The notes: generated by a model not told the origin, from the letters alone. 64,000 bases of DNA from Xanthomonas floridensis (GCF_001642575.1 NZ_LXNG01000012.1:1-64000), one strand, 5' to 3'. Counted from the first letter of the stretch, positions 35,917 to 45,970 are shown. Numbers and translations are program-made.

Positions 35917-36894
35917 ATGTCCGATACCACGATGACCGCCATCGCCATCCGCGATGGCAAGGGCGATGCCGACGCGCTGTATGTCACCGAGCAACCGCGC
36001 CCGCGGCCGGCGCCCGGGCAGGTGCTGATTCGCGTGCATGCGGCGGGCATCAATCGCCCGGATCTGCTGCAGCGCGCCGGGCATTATCCGCCGCCGCCGG
36101 GTGCGCCGGAAACGCTGGGTCTGGAAGTGGCCGGCGAGATCGTGGAGCCGGCCGGTCGCTGGAAGGTGGGCGACCGGGTCTGCGCATTACTTGGCGGTGG
36201 CGGCTACGCGCACTATGCCGCGGTCGATGCGCGGCATGTGCTGCCGATTCCCGCCGGCATGGATCTGGTGCATGCGGCCGCATTGCCGGAAACCCTCTTC
36301 ACTGCCTATACCAATCTGTTCGAGCATGGCCGCTTGGCGGCCGGTGAGTGGCTGCTGCTGCATGGGGCAACGTCCGGGATCGGAGTCACCGCGATCCAGA
36401 TGGCCAAGGCGGCCGGTGCGCATGTATTGGCCACTGCGCGCTCGGCCGGCAAGGCGGCGCAGGCGCGCGAGCTGGGCGCCGATGTGGCGATCGATTCCAC
36501 CAGCGAGTCGTTCGTGGACGTGGCCAAGGCGCATGGCGGCGTGGACGTGGCGCTCGACATGGTGGGTGCGGCGGTCTTTGCCGATACGCTGGAAGCGCTC
36601 AACCCGCGCGGGCGCATCGTCTATATCGCTTCGCAGGCCGGTTCGACCATCGAGGTGCCGATCCCGCAGCTGATGCGCAAGCAGGCCATCCTGACCGGAT
36701 CGACGCTGCGTCCGCGTACTGCCGACGAGAAGGCCCGCCTCGCTGCGGAAGTCGAGCGCGTGGTGTGGCCCTGGATCGAACAAGGCAGGATTCGCGTGCT
36801 GATCGACAAGCGCTTTCCGCTGGGTGAGGCGGCTGCGGCGCATCGCTATCTGGAGCAGGGCAGCCATCTGGGCAAGGTGGTGCTGGAGATGTGA
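35917..36894 (+). CDS. NAD(P)H quinone oxidoreductase (PIG3/QOR family)
   Basis: 325 aa from ATG 35917; Met6 is an alternative. It has the zinc-free MDR fold: GINRPDLLQRAGHYPPPPG near residue 50, then GATSGIGVTAIQMAKAAGAH, the Rossmann nucleotide-binding loop, and GRIVYIASQAG. The family reduces quinones with NADPH, and in animals (PIG3) responds to oxidative stress. Cytoplasmic, single gene. Confidence 0.92.
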   Translation: MSDTTMTAIAIRDGKGDADALYVTEQPRPRPAPGQVLIRVHAAGINRPDLLQRAGHYPPPPGAPETLGLEVAGEIVEPAGRWKVGDRVCALLGGGGYAHYAAVDARHVLPIPAGMDLVHAAALPETLFTAYTNLFEHGRLAAGEWLLLHGATSGIGVTAIQMAKAAGAHVLATARSAGKAAQARELGADVAIDSTSESFVDVAKAHGGVDVALDMVGAAVFADTLEALNPRGRIVYIASQAGSTIEVPIPQLMRKQAILTGSTLRPRTADEKARLAAEVERVVWPWIEQGRIRVLIDKRFPLGEAAAAHRYLEQGSHLGKVVLEM

Positions 36895-37232
36895 GCCTCC
36901 GGTCCCGCTACCCGTCGTTCGAGTGCAGGGCGGGTAGCCGGCGACGCTGCGGGCCGGGGGAACGATAGCGCTGCGTCATTGCCGCCTGCCGAACAGCCGT
37001 CGGTGTTGTGCTTGTGGCGCCCGCATGGCCGGCCTGGTGGCGTTGGCGCTCGCTTGCCCGCCCGCCATCGCGACTGCCCGCGTTCAAGGTGTGCACAGAC
37101 GTCGTTCGAGAGCTCCACCAGGCGTCCTCGCTCAACGCCGAACAACTTCGCATGGCGCGGAGTGAATGGTCATACCTGCTCGTAACAATCCGCAGCCGAT
37201 GTATTCATTCTCGACAGCGAAGGAATCGAACG
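36895..37232. other. Intergenic region before the S53 protease
   Basis: 338 bases. GAACGATAGCGC and a short inverted repeat CTACCCG/CGGGTAG (36908-36943) are visible; the latter could be a terminator for the oxidoreductase, although no T run follows. No gene is supported. Confidence 0.35.
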
Positions 37233-39017
37233 ATGCGGAAGTCCCTGGGTATGGCATTGCTGGCATCCACCATGACCGTGTGCGGCGTGGGCACCGCGTA
37301 CGCGGCGACGTCGGATCTGCCGGCCTCCGGCCAGTGGCCGGCGGTCAGCGCCAGCGCCAGCGCGCCGATGGCGCCGGAGCGCGTCCTGCAGATCAGTCTC
37401 GTGCTCAGGCCGCGGATGGACGCAGCCGCGCAGCACGCAGCGATCGAGCGCTGGTTGATGCGCGATGCGGCCGACCCGCTGCTGCGTGGCGCGCTGGACC
37501 ACACCGCTGCGGCTGCTGCCAGCGACATTGCACAGATCAAGGACTACCTGCGCAAGCACGGCATCAGCGATGTGCAGGTCGTATCCGATGGTCGCGTGTT
37601 GCAGGCCACTGCAACGGCGGCCGCGCTGCAGTCGGCGTTCGCGGTGACGCTGCGCACGGGCACTATCGACGGGCGTGCGGTGTACTTCAATCAGGATGCG
37701 ATCGTTCTTCCTGACGCCTTGCGCCCACTCGTGCAAGGCGTGGTGGGGCTGGATAACCGCAGCACTGCCCGATTGACCCACCGCTCGACCGTCCCCGCCG
37801 ATGCGCGAGTCGCTGTCGATCGGGGACTGAGTACAAGTGCCGCCCTTGCGCGCAGTAGCGGCGCCTCGGAAGTGGTGCGGCATAGCGTGGAAGAGCTGGG
37901 CAGCGTCTATGACGCGAACGCGCTGGCACCTGCCAGCGGCGTTGTGGGTGCCATTATCGCCGCTGGCAATCTGGAACAGACGCTGTCGCGTCTGCAGCAT
38001 TTCCAGACGCTGCACGGCCTGCATACGCCGGTCACGGTGGTGACGGTGGGCGACCCGGCAGCGCCGGGTTTCCGCTCCACGGCAGATAGCAAGAACAACG
38101 AAACCGAGTGGGACATGGACACGCAACTGCTGGTCGGCAGTGCCGGCGGACTGCGGCAGTTGATCATCTACAACATCCCGGACTTTTCCTGGAAGAGCAT
38201 GACCGATGGCCTGGCGCGTGCGGCCGACGACAACCTTGCGCGTGTGGTCAGCATGTCGATCTACGCACCGGAAGCCGAAGTGAACGACACGATCTTCCAG
38301 GCCATCGATGCCAGCGTTTCCAAGGCGGTCAGGCAGGGGCAGAACATCCTGATCTGCAGCGGCGACGACGGGATCTATCAACCCTTGAGCGCGCGTGCGA
38401 CTGCGCCGTATTACGACAGCCTGCTGGGTCATCAGGACCAACGCCAGGTCGCGTTTCCCGCGTCGGACCCGTATGCAATCGCGGTCGGTGCGACTGAGCT
38501 GCAGACCAGGACCGGAAGTGCCGGCACCTATGCGGCCGAGCGCGTCTGGAATACCGGCGTGGGCCGCCAGATCAGCCAGGGCGGCCTGAGCCGGGGTGCC
38601 GACGCGCCGCAGTGGCAGAAGGCCGCGATCCCCGCACAGGTAAGTTCCGGACGCCGCGCCGTGCCGGATGTCAGTTTCAACGGTGCTTTTTCCAGCAGCG
38701 CAGAGGTCCTGTTGACCGATGCGCAAGGCCGCCAATTCCGTGGGTACGTCTGGGGCACCAGCGCCGCCACGCCGACCTTCGCAGGCTATGTCGCGCGGTT
38801 ACTGCAGTCGCACCCGAACCTGGGTTTCATCGGTCCGCAGCTCTATCGCTATGCAAGCCAGCGCGGCACTGCGCAGCGCAAGCATGATGTGCTGGCAGGG
38901 ACCAATGGCCTGTACGGCGATGGCTATGTGGCCGCTAGCGGCTGGGATTTCGCATCGGGTTGGGGCAGCGTGGATATTGCCGATTTCGACCGCTTCCTGG
39001 CCCACGCCTCACCCTGA
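37233..39017 (+). CDS. Secreted S53 (sedolisin/xanthomonalisin-type) serine-carboxyl protease
   Basis: 594 aa from ATG 37233. Signal peptide of about 24 residues (MRKSLGMALLASTMTVCGVG, cleavage after AYA). The Pro-kumamolisin activation domain covers about residues 50-180. In the catalytic domain ETEWDMDTQ gives Glu292 and Asp296, SGDDG gives the oxyanion-hole Asp378, and GTSAATPTFAG gives Ser510. GWDFASGWGSVDIADF near the end resembles the calcium-binding site. It is expected to be exported, self-processed at acidic pH and active extracellularly; xanthomonalisin of Xanthomonas is the named relative. Confidence 0.93.
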   Translation: MRKSLGMALLASTMTVCGVGTAYAATSDLPASGQWPAVSASASAPMAPERVLQISLVLRPRMDAAAQHAAIERWLMRDAADPLLRGALDHTAAAAASDIAQIKDYLRKHGISDVQVVSDGRVLQATATAAALQSAFAVTLRTGTIDGRAVYFNQDAIVLPDALRPLVQGVVGLDNRSTARLTHRSTVPADARVAVDRGLSTSAALARSSGASEVVRHSVEELGSVYDANALAPASGVVGAIIAAGNLEQTLSRLQHFQTLHGLHTPVTVVTVGDPAAPGFRSTADSKNNETEWDMDTQLLVGSAGGLRQLIIYNIPDFSWKSMTDGLARAADDNLARVVSMSIYAPEAEVNDTIFQAIDASVSKAVRQGQNILICSGDDGIYQPLSARATAPYYDSLLGHQDQRQVAFPASDPYAIAVGATELQTRTGSAGTYAAERVWNTGVGRQISQGGLSRGADAPQWQKAAIPAQVSSGRRAVPDVSFNGAFSSSAEVLLTDAQGRQFRGYVWGTSAATPTFAGYVARLLQSHPNLGFIGPQLYRYASQRGTAQRKHDVLAGTNGLYGDGYVAASGWDFASGWGSVDIADFDRFLAHASP

Positions 39018-39081
39018 TCCTGGGCATCGCCATGGCGTGCGGCGCCGGCATGATCGGTGCCGCACAGGCGACTGCCGGCGA

Positions 39082-39480
39082 TCACATCGTCGTGTCGACC
39101 ACCGCTTCGATGTGGTGGCCGTCGGGGTCGATGACGAATGCGGCGTAATACGCATCGCCATAGTCGGGTCGCAAACCGGGCGCGCCGTTGCTGCGACCGC
39201 CGTGCCGCAGTGCGGCCAGATGGAAGGCGTCCACTGCTGCAGCAGTGCTGGCTGCGAATGCGAGATGGAATCCGCGGCCCGGTGCGCACTGCGTCGCCTG
39301 TTGTTGTTTCAGCGCCAGGCAGTCTTCGCCACCGGGGTGGCCGTAGCCGACGGCCTGATCGAGCGTGCCCGGGTCCAGGTCCGACCACACCCGCACATAG
39401 CCGAGTGCGCCAAGCACGGCGTCGTAAAACGCGGCCGAGGCCGCGATGTTGCCAACGCCAATGGAGATGTGATGCAGCAT
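39082..39480 (-). CDS. VOC family glyoxalase-like protein
   Basis: 132 aa from ATG 39480. It begins MLHHISIGVGNIAASAAFYD and ends AAFVIDPDGHHIEAVVDTTM. The His at the start (HHISIGV) and the Glu at the end (HHIEAV) are in the usual metal-ligand positions of VOC enzymes. Substrate unknown. It is convergent with the S53 protease gene (64-base gap). Confidence 0.88.
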   Translation of the reverse strand: MLHHISIGVGNIAASAAFYDAVLGALGYVRVWSDLDPGTLDQAVGYGHPGGEDCLALKQQQATQCAPGRGFHLAFAASTAAAVDAFHLAALRHGGRSNGAPGLRPDYGDAYYAAFVIDPDGHHIEAVVDTTM

Positions 39481-39851
39481 CGATGCAGTCCTGCGACGAG
39501 GGGCACCCGCGTGCCGGCCGACGATCCTGGGCCGTGCGCAGACCGTGCGTCAATCGTTGCCGTGGCCGCGGCCCATCAAGACGCGTCTCGCAATCGGCAC
39601 GGCGGCCCGTGTCGCAGCTGCCGGCAGGCATTGCAGCTGCGCAGCGCTGACGGAACCGCTGCATGGCGCCCGTGCAGGTATAGCAAAACAAGCAGGAGCG
39701 ATGTCTCGCAGCGGGCCATGGCCTGACCGTACACTGCGCCGTCGCAGGTGTGTGGTCGCAGGTCTGGCTACACGTTGCGTCGGCACGACGCCTTCGCCGC
39801 AGGCAGCGCAACGCGGCGGGCACGCCCCTCCTCACCAGCACGAAGGTTTCG
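39481..39851. other. Divergent intergenic region, VOC protein and oxidoreductase
   Basis: 371 bases between two divergent genes. No coding signal, repeat or terminator was found. GCGAAGGTTTCG just before 39852 provides a purine-rich ribosome-binding site (CGAAGG) for the oxidoreductase. Confidence 0.35.
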
Positions 39852-40787
39852 ATGAAGCATCCAGACGCATTGCGTATTGCCCTTGTCGGTATCGGCAAGA
39901 TCGCCCGCGACCAGCACGTGCCGACCATCGCCGCGCGTGCCGACGTGCAGTTGGTGGCCACGGTGAGCCGGCATGGCACGGTCGACGGCGTCCCGGCGTA
40001 TCACACCCTGGACGAAGCGTTCGCGGCGCATCCGGAGCTTGAAGCCGTGTCGCTGTGCACGCCACCGGTGGGGCGGCATGCATTGGCGCAGGCGGCGTTG
40101 AACGCTGGTCGGCATGTCTTTCTGGAAAAGCCGCCGGCCGCCACGCTTGCCGAGATCGACGACCTGCGCAAGGTGGCGCAGCACGCGCAGCGCAGCCTGT
40201 TCACCAGTTGGCATTCGCGTTGCGCGGCCGGCGTGGAACCCGCGCGCGCATGGTTGGCCGACAAGCAGGTCGTGCGTGCGCATATCACCTGGAAGGAAGA
40301 CATCCGCCACTGGCATCCGGGGCAGGACTGGATTCTCGAACCCGGCGGCATGGGCGTATTCGATCCCGGCATCAATGCATTGTCCATCGCCACCCATCTG
40401 CTGCCGCGCAGCTTCGCACTGCACCAGGCCGAGCTGCACACACCGCAAAACCGCCAGGCACCGCTGTACGCCAGGCTTGCGTTTGTCGATACCGCCGGCG
40501 TGCCGGTGACGGCCGAATTCGACTTCCTGCAGACCGGCCATCAGCGCTGGGATATCGAAGTGGAAACCACCCAGGGCGTGCTCACGCTCAGCGAAGGCGG
40601 AGCCAAGCTGCATATCGACGGGCAGGCGCAGGCCGTGCCCGCATCCAGCGAATACGATGGCCTGTACCGGCGGTTTGTACAGCTGGTGCGTGCCGGCGAA
40701 TCGGAGGTGGATGTCGCTCCGTTCGTGCATGTGGCCGATGCGTTTCTGCTCGGGGCACGCACGGTCACCGCACCGTTTGCCTGGTAA
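39852..40787 (+). CDS. Gfo/Idh/MocA family oxidoreductase (D-galactose 1-dehydrogenase-like)
   Basis: 311 aa from ATG 39852. N-terminal Rossmann domain with IALVGIGKIARDQHVPTIAA; LEKPPAATLAEIDDLR is the EKP motif with the catalytic Lys. The middle has KEDIRHWHPGQDWILEPGG and DPGINALSIA, which resemble D-galactose or L-arabinose 1-dehydrogenases. It probably oxidises an aldose with NAD(P) in the cytoplasm. Transcribed alone, convergent with the phosphatase-membrane gene. Confidence 0.88.
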   Translation: MKHPDALRIALVGIGKIARDQHVPTIAARADVQLVATVSRHGTVDGVPAYHTLDEAFAAHPELEAVSLCTPPVGRHALAQAALNAGRHVFLEKPPAATLAEIDDLRKVAQHAQRSLFTSWHSRCAAGVEPARAWLADKQVVRAHITWKEDIRHWHPGQDWILEPGGMGVFDPGINALSIATHLLPRSFALHQAELHTPQNRQAPLYARLAFVDTAGVPVTAEFDFLQTGHQRWDIEVETTQGVLTLSEGGAKLHIDGQAQAVPASSEYDGLYRRFVQLVRAGESEVDVAPFVHVADAFLLGARTVTAPFAW

Positions 40788-40931
40788 TCGACGGCGCCGT
40801 CCCGGCAGTGGTGATGACGAACAACACCGGCCATCGGTCGGTGTGGTCTTGCCGCAATCGCATGTCTGCACGGTTGCCGCGGCACCATGGCGTCACACGT
40901 CTGTCGGCAGCCTCGCTGCCGCCGGTGCCGA

Positions 40932-42602
40932 TCAACGGCTTTCCATTGCCACGTCGTCGCGCTCGATGTTTTCGGCATTGCGCACATCCGCCCCCGGGAT
41001 CGGGGAGCTCGCCGGCCTGCGCAACGCGGGGGTGATCTGCGCGCGGAAACGCCTGACCACCCACGTCTCATCGAGCAGGGCAAACGCAAAGAAGCCCAGC
41101 AAGGTGCCGGCGACCAGTGTGGGCGCATGCGTAAACGTGCCCGGCAACAACAGACTGAGCCACAGGAAGATGTTGGGCGAGGTCTGCAGCAGGTGGATGT
41201 CCGCCGCAATGCCGGCATCGATACGCTTGCCGGTCACGCTCTGGTGTGCGCGTAAGTACACGGCACTGCCCACGCGGCAAGCCAGCAGAAGCGTAAACGG
41301 CAGCAGCAGCGCTCCCCAGGCCTGCCAACCGCCCTGCGTCAACGCGTGGACGAGCGCGCTTCCTTCGGTGCGTAGCCCGACCAGCAAGGCCATCGGCACC
41401 ATCGTCAATGCGCCCACCCAGCCCCAGTTGGTGGCGAGCTTGCCGGCTGCGATCGGGCGCGCCCGGCGCCATCCCTGTGCGGCCAGCGAGGACAGCGCCA
41501 GGGCGAGCAGCAGCACCACGAAGAACCGCTCCAGCGCATGCGCATTGCCCAGCAGCGCGCGGTGATCCACAAACAACGCCAGCAGGAGCAGCGGCAATAG
41601 CACCGACAAGACGAGCGTGTAGCGCGCTGCGAAGAAATAATCGCCGCCGCGCGCCAGCGAGAAGGTCGGCACCGACAATGCCGGCGGCACGATCAGTAAC
41701 AGGCCGATCACGTGGATCCATTCGTTGTGGAACTGTGTGAGCAGCAGCATGGCGCAGAACGCACGTGCCACGCTGATCACGCACAGCGCAATGTTTTCCG
41801 GCCCCTGGGTCAGGCGCAAGGCACCGGCCTCGATGCGTACCGACAGGAAGAACGCATTGACTGCCAGCAATACGACGATGGCCGTTGTGCTGGCAATATG
41901 CGGCGCACGCACGCCCGCGCACGACAGCGCGAAGCCGCCTACCGCGGCGATCAACATCCATTGCAGGAGATGGATTTCGGTCTGCTCGCCCAGATAGTTC
42001 ATGCGCGAGGAACTGCGCGCAGTCATCTGCCTGAGCTCGTCCCACGACAGCGGCCGGGAATTGGGTAGCCGAAAGTCGATGTAGTCGGCAGGTGGCAGGC
42101 CGGAGGCGATCAGCGCAAATACCTCGACGATGTATTTGTGCGCCACCACCAGTACCTGCTTGCCTTGCCGGTCCAACGGCGCGAGCACGGTGTCGTAGTA
42201 ATGCTTGCAGCGGGCGTACATGTCCATCCAGTGTTCGCCATCGGGTGGTGCGCCGTCGGCATCGTGGAAGCAGGCGTCGTAGAGACGGTGGCCGATCGAC
42301 TTCTTGATCAAGGTCTTGTTCTTGCCGGCGAAGATGCCGAAATCGCGTTCCACCAATGCAGCGCTGGAGATCACCTGCGGTGGTGCGGTGACGCCTTCCA
42401 GGATGATGCTTGCGGTTGCCTGCGCGCGTTCGAGTGTGGAAACGTGGACCTGATCGAAGTGCAGCCCGCGTTGGCGGACGTAGTCGGCTGCCTGACGCGC
42501 CTGGCGCCGGCCCAGCGGAGTGAGTGGCGAATTCTGCGCGCCTGCAAAATAGTTCTGTTCGTTTGCGAGCGACTCGCCATGACGGACGAAGTACAAAGGC
42601 AT
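40932..42602 (-). CDS. Histidine phosphatase fused to a multi-pass membrane domain
   Basis: 556 aa from ATG 42602. Residues 1-205 form a histidine-phosphatase (phosphoglycerate-mutase-like) domain: YFVRHGES with the phosphorylated His8, STLERAQATA, and VLVVAHKY with His155. From about residue 213 to 520 there are nine or ten hydrophobic segments (QWMLIAAVGGFALSCAG, IALCVISVARAFCAMLL, VLSVLLPLLLLALFV and others), ending in a cytoplasmic-looking tail. I do not recognise the membrane part. The phosphatase would be on the cytoplasmic face; a role in phosphorylated lipid, sugar or nucleotide turnover at the membrane is only a guess. Confidence 0.85.
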   Translation of the reverse strand: MPLYFVRHGESLANEQNYFAGAQNSPLTPLGRRQARQAADYVRQRGLHFDQVHVSTLERAQATASIILEGVTAPPQVISSAALVERDFGIFAGKNKTLIKKSIGHRLYDACFHDADGAPPDGEHWMDMYARCKHYYDTVLAPLDRQGKQVLVVAHKYIVEVFALIASGLPPADYIDFRLPNSRPLSWDELRQMTARSSSRMNYLGEQTEIHLLQWMLIAAVGGFALSCAGVRAPHIASTTAIVVLLAVNAFFLSVRIEAGALRLTQGPENIALCVISVARAFCAMLLLTQFHNEWIHVIGLLLIVPPALSVPTFSLARGGDYFFAARYTLVLSVLLPLLLLALFVDHRALLGNAHALERFFVVLLLALALSSLAAQGWRRARPIAAGKLATNWGWVGALTMVPMALLVGLRTEGSALVHALTQGGWQAWGALLLPFTLLLACRVGSAVYLRAHQSVTGKRIDAGIAADIHLLQTSPNIFLWLSLLLPGTFTHAPTLVAGTLLGFFAFALLDETWVVRRFRAQITPALRRPASSPIPGADVRNAENIERDDVAMESR

Positions 42603-43215
42603 CGGCTGGGCTCCGGTAATGCACCACTGGTCGGTGAGACCGATCGCGTTGCAACACGAGCTGCCGACATGGCGCCTGCGCAGCTGTCAGGCGAGCGCTG
42701 ATGGATGCGGGATGGGCCGCGTCTCCGTCGGTGCCTCGCCGCATCATCCCGCTGGACGGTTGCGCGCGACGTTGGGTCGGTCATTGCTCATGCGGCGATG
42801 CCATCGGCTCGCGGTCAACCGGCTGCACGCCAGGCAGATGGATCAGCATGCATCCGGTTGCCAGTAGGTCCGGCGAACCGGGCATTTCGTTGCGACGCGC
42901 GCGCTGTTTCTATCGATCGATTCATCCGCTGGCCAAGAATGTGTCGATCGCACCCGGCTGCATCATGTCCGCGTGATCGCATGCGCACAGCGTCGTTGCG
43001 TCAGGTACAGCGATCGCGCCGCCCGCACACGCACAACGCCTGCGCACGCGATATGCGGCGCAGGCGTTGACTGATGCGGTCAACAAGCGTGGCGATCACG
43101 CCATCGGCGTGTTGGCGGCGCGCATGCGAGATCCGGGCACTGCCTGGTGTAAAGGTGCGATTTACATTACCTGATCATGCAGGCAGCGCCGATGTGTACA
43201 TGGCTGCGCTCCGGA
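42603..43215. other. Gene-free interval of about 600 bases
   Basis: No credible gene on either strand: frames here are short and have no start signals or domain patterns. GTTGAC (43066-43071) and GTCAAC (43079-43084) form a small inverted repeat about 130 bases beyond the amylase stop. GC content falls around 43140-43180 (GTGCGATTTACATTACC), which may mark a promoter or a remnant. Confidence 0.4.
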
Positions 43216-44643
43216 TCAGCGTCGCCACATCCGCGTGCCACGTGCCGGCAGGGTGAAGGTGTAGGAGCTGCTGGCGATGCGCACCACGTTGCCCGAGCCC
43301 AGCGCGTCCACGTAGTCTGCATTCCAGTACAGCACGCTGTTGTTCATGCCCACCGTGCTGGTGACCGGATTGCCGCATTTGTTGATGCCGACGATGCCCA
43401 GGCTGCCGCGGCGGAACAGGATATGGCAGGAACTGGACGACAGCACCTGCATGTCGGTGCCCTGCACGCCGTTGTGGAAGCCGATCATGCGACGCAGATC
43501 GTCGCGTTGGTAAGCATTGACCCAGCGGTTGTCGCCACTTTCGTTGTTGTCGGTGTAGATCATCGGCATGCCGCCATTGCGTCCGATCAAATACGCATAC
43601 GCCAGGGTTTCATCGACCGGGTCGAGAATGGCGTAGCGGAAGCCGGCATTGTTGGGGATGTCGTGGGTGACGGCGAAGGTCACCGCGCGATTGCCCGGCA
43701 GTGCCTGTCCGGACGCGGCCGGGTCCACCAGCTGCTGCAGGCTGGCACCGATGGCGAACGCATTGCGCACCGCGTTGAACAGCGGGAAGTCGTAGGCCGC
43801 ATGCGGGGTGGACTGCAGGTATGGCGCCAGGAATTGGTCGTAATCGCCATTGCCGGTACCGCCGCCGGTGATGACTTCGCCGAACACGTATACGCCGGAG
43901 CGGATGCCTGCATCGAACACGCGGTTGAGGTGGTCGAAGGTCATGTGCTTGGCCGCGTCCACGCGGAAGCCGGTCACGCCCATGCCCTTGAGCGCCTGCA
44001 GGTACGCGCGCTGTTGTTGCACCACCCAATCATTGCCGACCAGATCGGGCAGGCCCGGGTCGCTGCCACCGCCGCAGATGCGGTAATTGCGGACCTGGAA
44101 GGCGTCGTTGTAGTTGGTGATGCACTGGCCCGGGCCGAAATCGCTGGCACTGAGGAAGTTCGACTGCAAGGTGCCGAACAGACGCAGCGAATCGTACCTG
44201 CCCGGGTTGGCGGCGTATTGTGCCAGCACGGCGCTGCCGGGATAGTTGAGGTCCGAGCGCGTGGCCGCTTCGTTGGCCATGTGGTTGAACACGATGTCGG
44301 CGTAGGTCTCCACACCGTTGTTGGCCAGCGCCTGCACCATGCGCCTGAACGCGATGGTGTCGCCGAGTGGATTGTCGATCAGTCGGATGTCCTGCGGCTG
44401 GTAGCGCGCCCACCAGGCGCTGCCTTCGGAGCGGTACGCCGGCGCAACCAGCACCTTGCGATACCCGGCATCGGCGATCTGCTTGGCGCGTGCTTCCACG
44501 GTGGCATACGGCCAGTTGAACGCGTGCAGGATGACATCTGCCTGTACGTTGGCTGTCACCAGCAGCAATGCCAGCGCCGTGAGCAATGCGCGGGCGCCGC
44601 GCTGCAGGACTGAGGGGGGAGCGTGTGCAAGTGTGGTGCGCAT
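43216..44643 (-). CDS. Secreted alpha-amylase, GH13
   Basis: 475 aa from ATG 44643. Signal peptide of about 35 residues (ALLTALALLLVTANVQA, cut before DVILHAFNW). The (beta/alpha)8 barrel has ADIVFNHMA (region I), GFRVDAAKHM (nucleophile Asp229), VYVFGEVITG (acid/base Glu256) and VTHDIPNN (Asp328). The C-terminal beta domain ends LPARGTRMWRR. Length equals that known for the Xanthomonas extracellular amylase. It would hydrolyse starch outside the cell. A LacI-like palindrome lies 147 bases upstream of the start. Confidence 0.95.
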   Translation of the reverse strand: MRTTLAHAPPSVLQRGARALLTALALLLVTANVQADVILHAFNWPYATVEARAKQIADAGYRKVLVAPAYRSEGSAWWARYQPQDIRLIDNPLGDTIAFRRMVQALANNGVETYADIVFNHMANEAATRSDLNYPGSAVLAQYAANPGRYDSLRLFGTLQSNFLSASDFGPGQCITNYNDAFQVRNYRICGGGSDPGLPDLVGNDWVVQQQRAYLQALKGMGVTGFRVDAAKHMTFDHLNRVFDAGIRSGVYVFGEVITGGGTGNGDYDQFLAPYLQSTPHAAYDFPLFNAVRNAFAIGASLQQLVDPAASGQALPGNRAVTFAVTHDIPNNAGFRYAILDPVDETLAYAYLIGRNGGMPMIYTDNNESGDNRWVNAYQRDDLRRMIGFHNGVQGTDMQVLSSSSCHILFRRGSLGIVGINKCGNPVTSTVGMNNSVLYWNADYVDALGSGNVVRIASSSYTFTLPARGTRMWRR

Positions 44644-45166
44644 CGGGTGGTTCTCCAGTGGTAGGCGCAGGCTGGCGTGTGCATCACGCTGCCCGCAGCA
44701 AGGCCTCCGGCCCCTGTTCCGGAAAGCGCGCGCACGGCGTGCAGCGCGCGGTGATGCTAAGCGCCCATCGCGGCGCAGCATCGGTGTTGTGCATACGTAT
44801 TCAATGCGACGCGCTGCTGAAATGCGCGCGGCTCGGCGGCAATAGCGCGGCCGCTCGCACACTGCGATGGGCAGTGCGGGCGTCGGTGGCTGCGTTGGCC
44901 GGTCTTTCAGCGGTGGCCGCGTGCGAACAGATGGCGCGTGGAGATCGCCGATGCAGCTGGCATGCGCCGGTAGCATCGTGTGGCAGCGCAGGCCCCTGCG
45001 AAAGCAGGCGTGATCCACACGATGCCAGGCTCACATCCGGCCGATAACAACCGGCGCGTGGCCGAAGGCTTACGCGGTGAAACCGACGTGCGGGGTATTG
45101 CCCGTGGCATGCGCCGCCGCACAGGTCGCCGGCGCAGCCTTGGCTGCACCGGCAATGGCCGAGTGC
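44644..45166. other. Upstream region of the amylase gene
   Basis: 523 bases with no supported gene. They contain the amylase regulatory region (GGAGAACC near 44650 as ribosome-binding site on the minus strand) and the possible operator at 44790-44803. Bases 44830-45166 show nothing recognisable. Confidence 0.4.
44790..44803. promoter_or_regulatory. LacI-family-like operator upstream of amylase
   Basis: TGCATACGTATTCA is a 14-bp near-perfect palindrome (six of seven positions) with a central CG, the form recognised by LacI/GalR-family regulators that control sugar genes. It lies 147 bases before the amylase ATG. No regulator gene of this family is in the window. Confidence 0.3.
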
Positions 45167-45805
45167 TCAGCGATAGACGTGGCGGAGCTCATTGCTTGCG
45201 TGCAGGGACTGCAGTTTGGACAGCGGTACCTCGACGTGATCGTCGGTGTAATACGCCGGCTGCCTGGCACTACTGCCGCCCGCATCGCGCTCGGCACCTT
45301 TCCACTTGTCGTAGCCCTTGCTCGGCAGCGCCAGGGTAATGGTCTGCCCGTTGACGCTATCGACCCGCACCACGCCGTACGCATGTCCTTCATACGCGCC
45401 GGGTGCCACTGTCTGCAGATCGACGGTGTATCGGTCGCCCTGTGCCGGCTGGGCCAGCAAGGCGTCGTCGCGCTTGGATGTCTGCGAGTCGCTATAGACA
45501 CCAAACGCAACCACGGCCGCGATCAGGCCCAGCAGCACCAGTCCACCAAAACGGCGATACGCCGGGATGGGAGGCTTGCCGCGCGATTGTTCGAACGTCT
45601 TGGTATCCAGCGGAGCGGCCTGGTTGCAGCCGTCGCAGACGCGCAGGTACTGCTTCTTGGTTACCCAGCTGAAGACGTACCACAGGTGCGCATAGCGGTA
45701 CTGCAGCACATGCCGGAAGCTGCGCTGCTGCGCGCATTGGTTGCAATGTGCGCTGTCTGCTGCGCCGAGCGCGATCGCGTCGCCGCCTGATCCCCAGATG
45801 ATCAT
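45167..45805 (-). CDS. Uncharacterised zinc-ribbon membrane protein
   Basis: 212 aa from ATG 45805. The N-terminal part has two CxxC pairs (CNQC at residues 21-24, and CDGC near residue 58), a probable zinc ribbon. One transmembrane segment follows (about residues 86-104, GGLVLLGLIAAVVAFGVY), then an extracytoplasmic beta-rich domain of about 105 residues. No family recognised; a role as a small membrane sensor or adaptor is possible. It may start at a later Met, but the first fits the ribbon. Confidence 0.65.
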   Translation of the reverse strand: MIIWGSGGDAIALGAADSAHCNQCAQQRSFRHVLQYRYAHLWYVFSWVTKKQYLRVCDGCNQAAPLDTKTFEQSRGKPPIPAYRRFGGLVLLGLIAAVVAFGVYSDSQTSKRDDALLAQPAQGDRYTVDLQTVAPGAYEGHAYGVVRVDSVNGQTITLALPSKGYDKWKGAERDAGGSSARQPAYYTDDHVEVPLSKLQSLHASNELRHVYR

Positions 45806-45970
45806 CCTTCGTCCTTGAGTGGTTGTGAGCGCCGCATGATAGTGGGTGTTCAGGCATTTGGGCAGGATCCTGGCCGGCTTGACGACGAACGGCGTGCGCT
45901 TGCGGCTGGTTGCCCGGCGGTGCCGGCCCGGCGCGCTAAACTAGCGGCCAGTTCATTGCCGATCCTTTCC

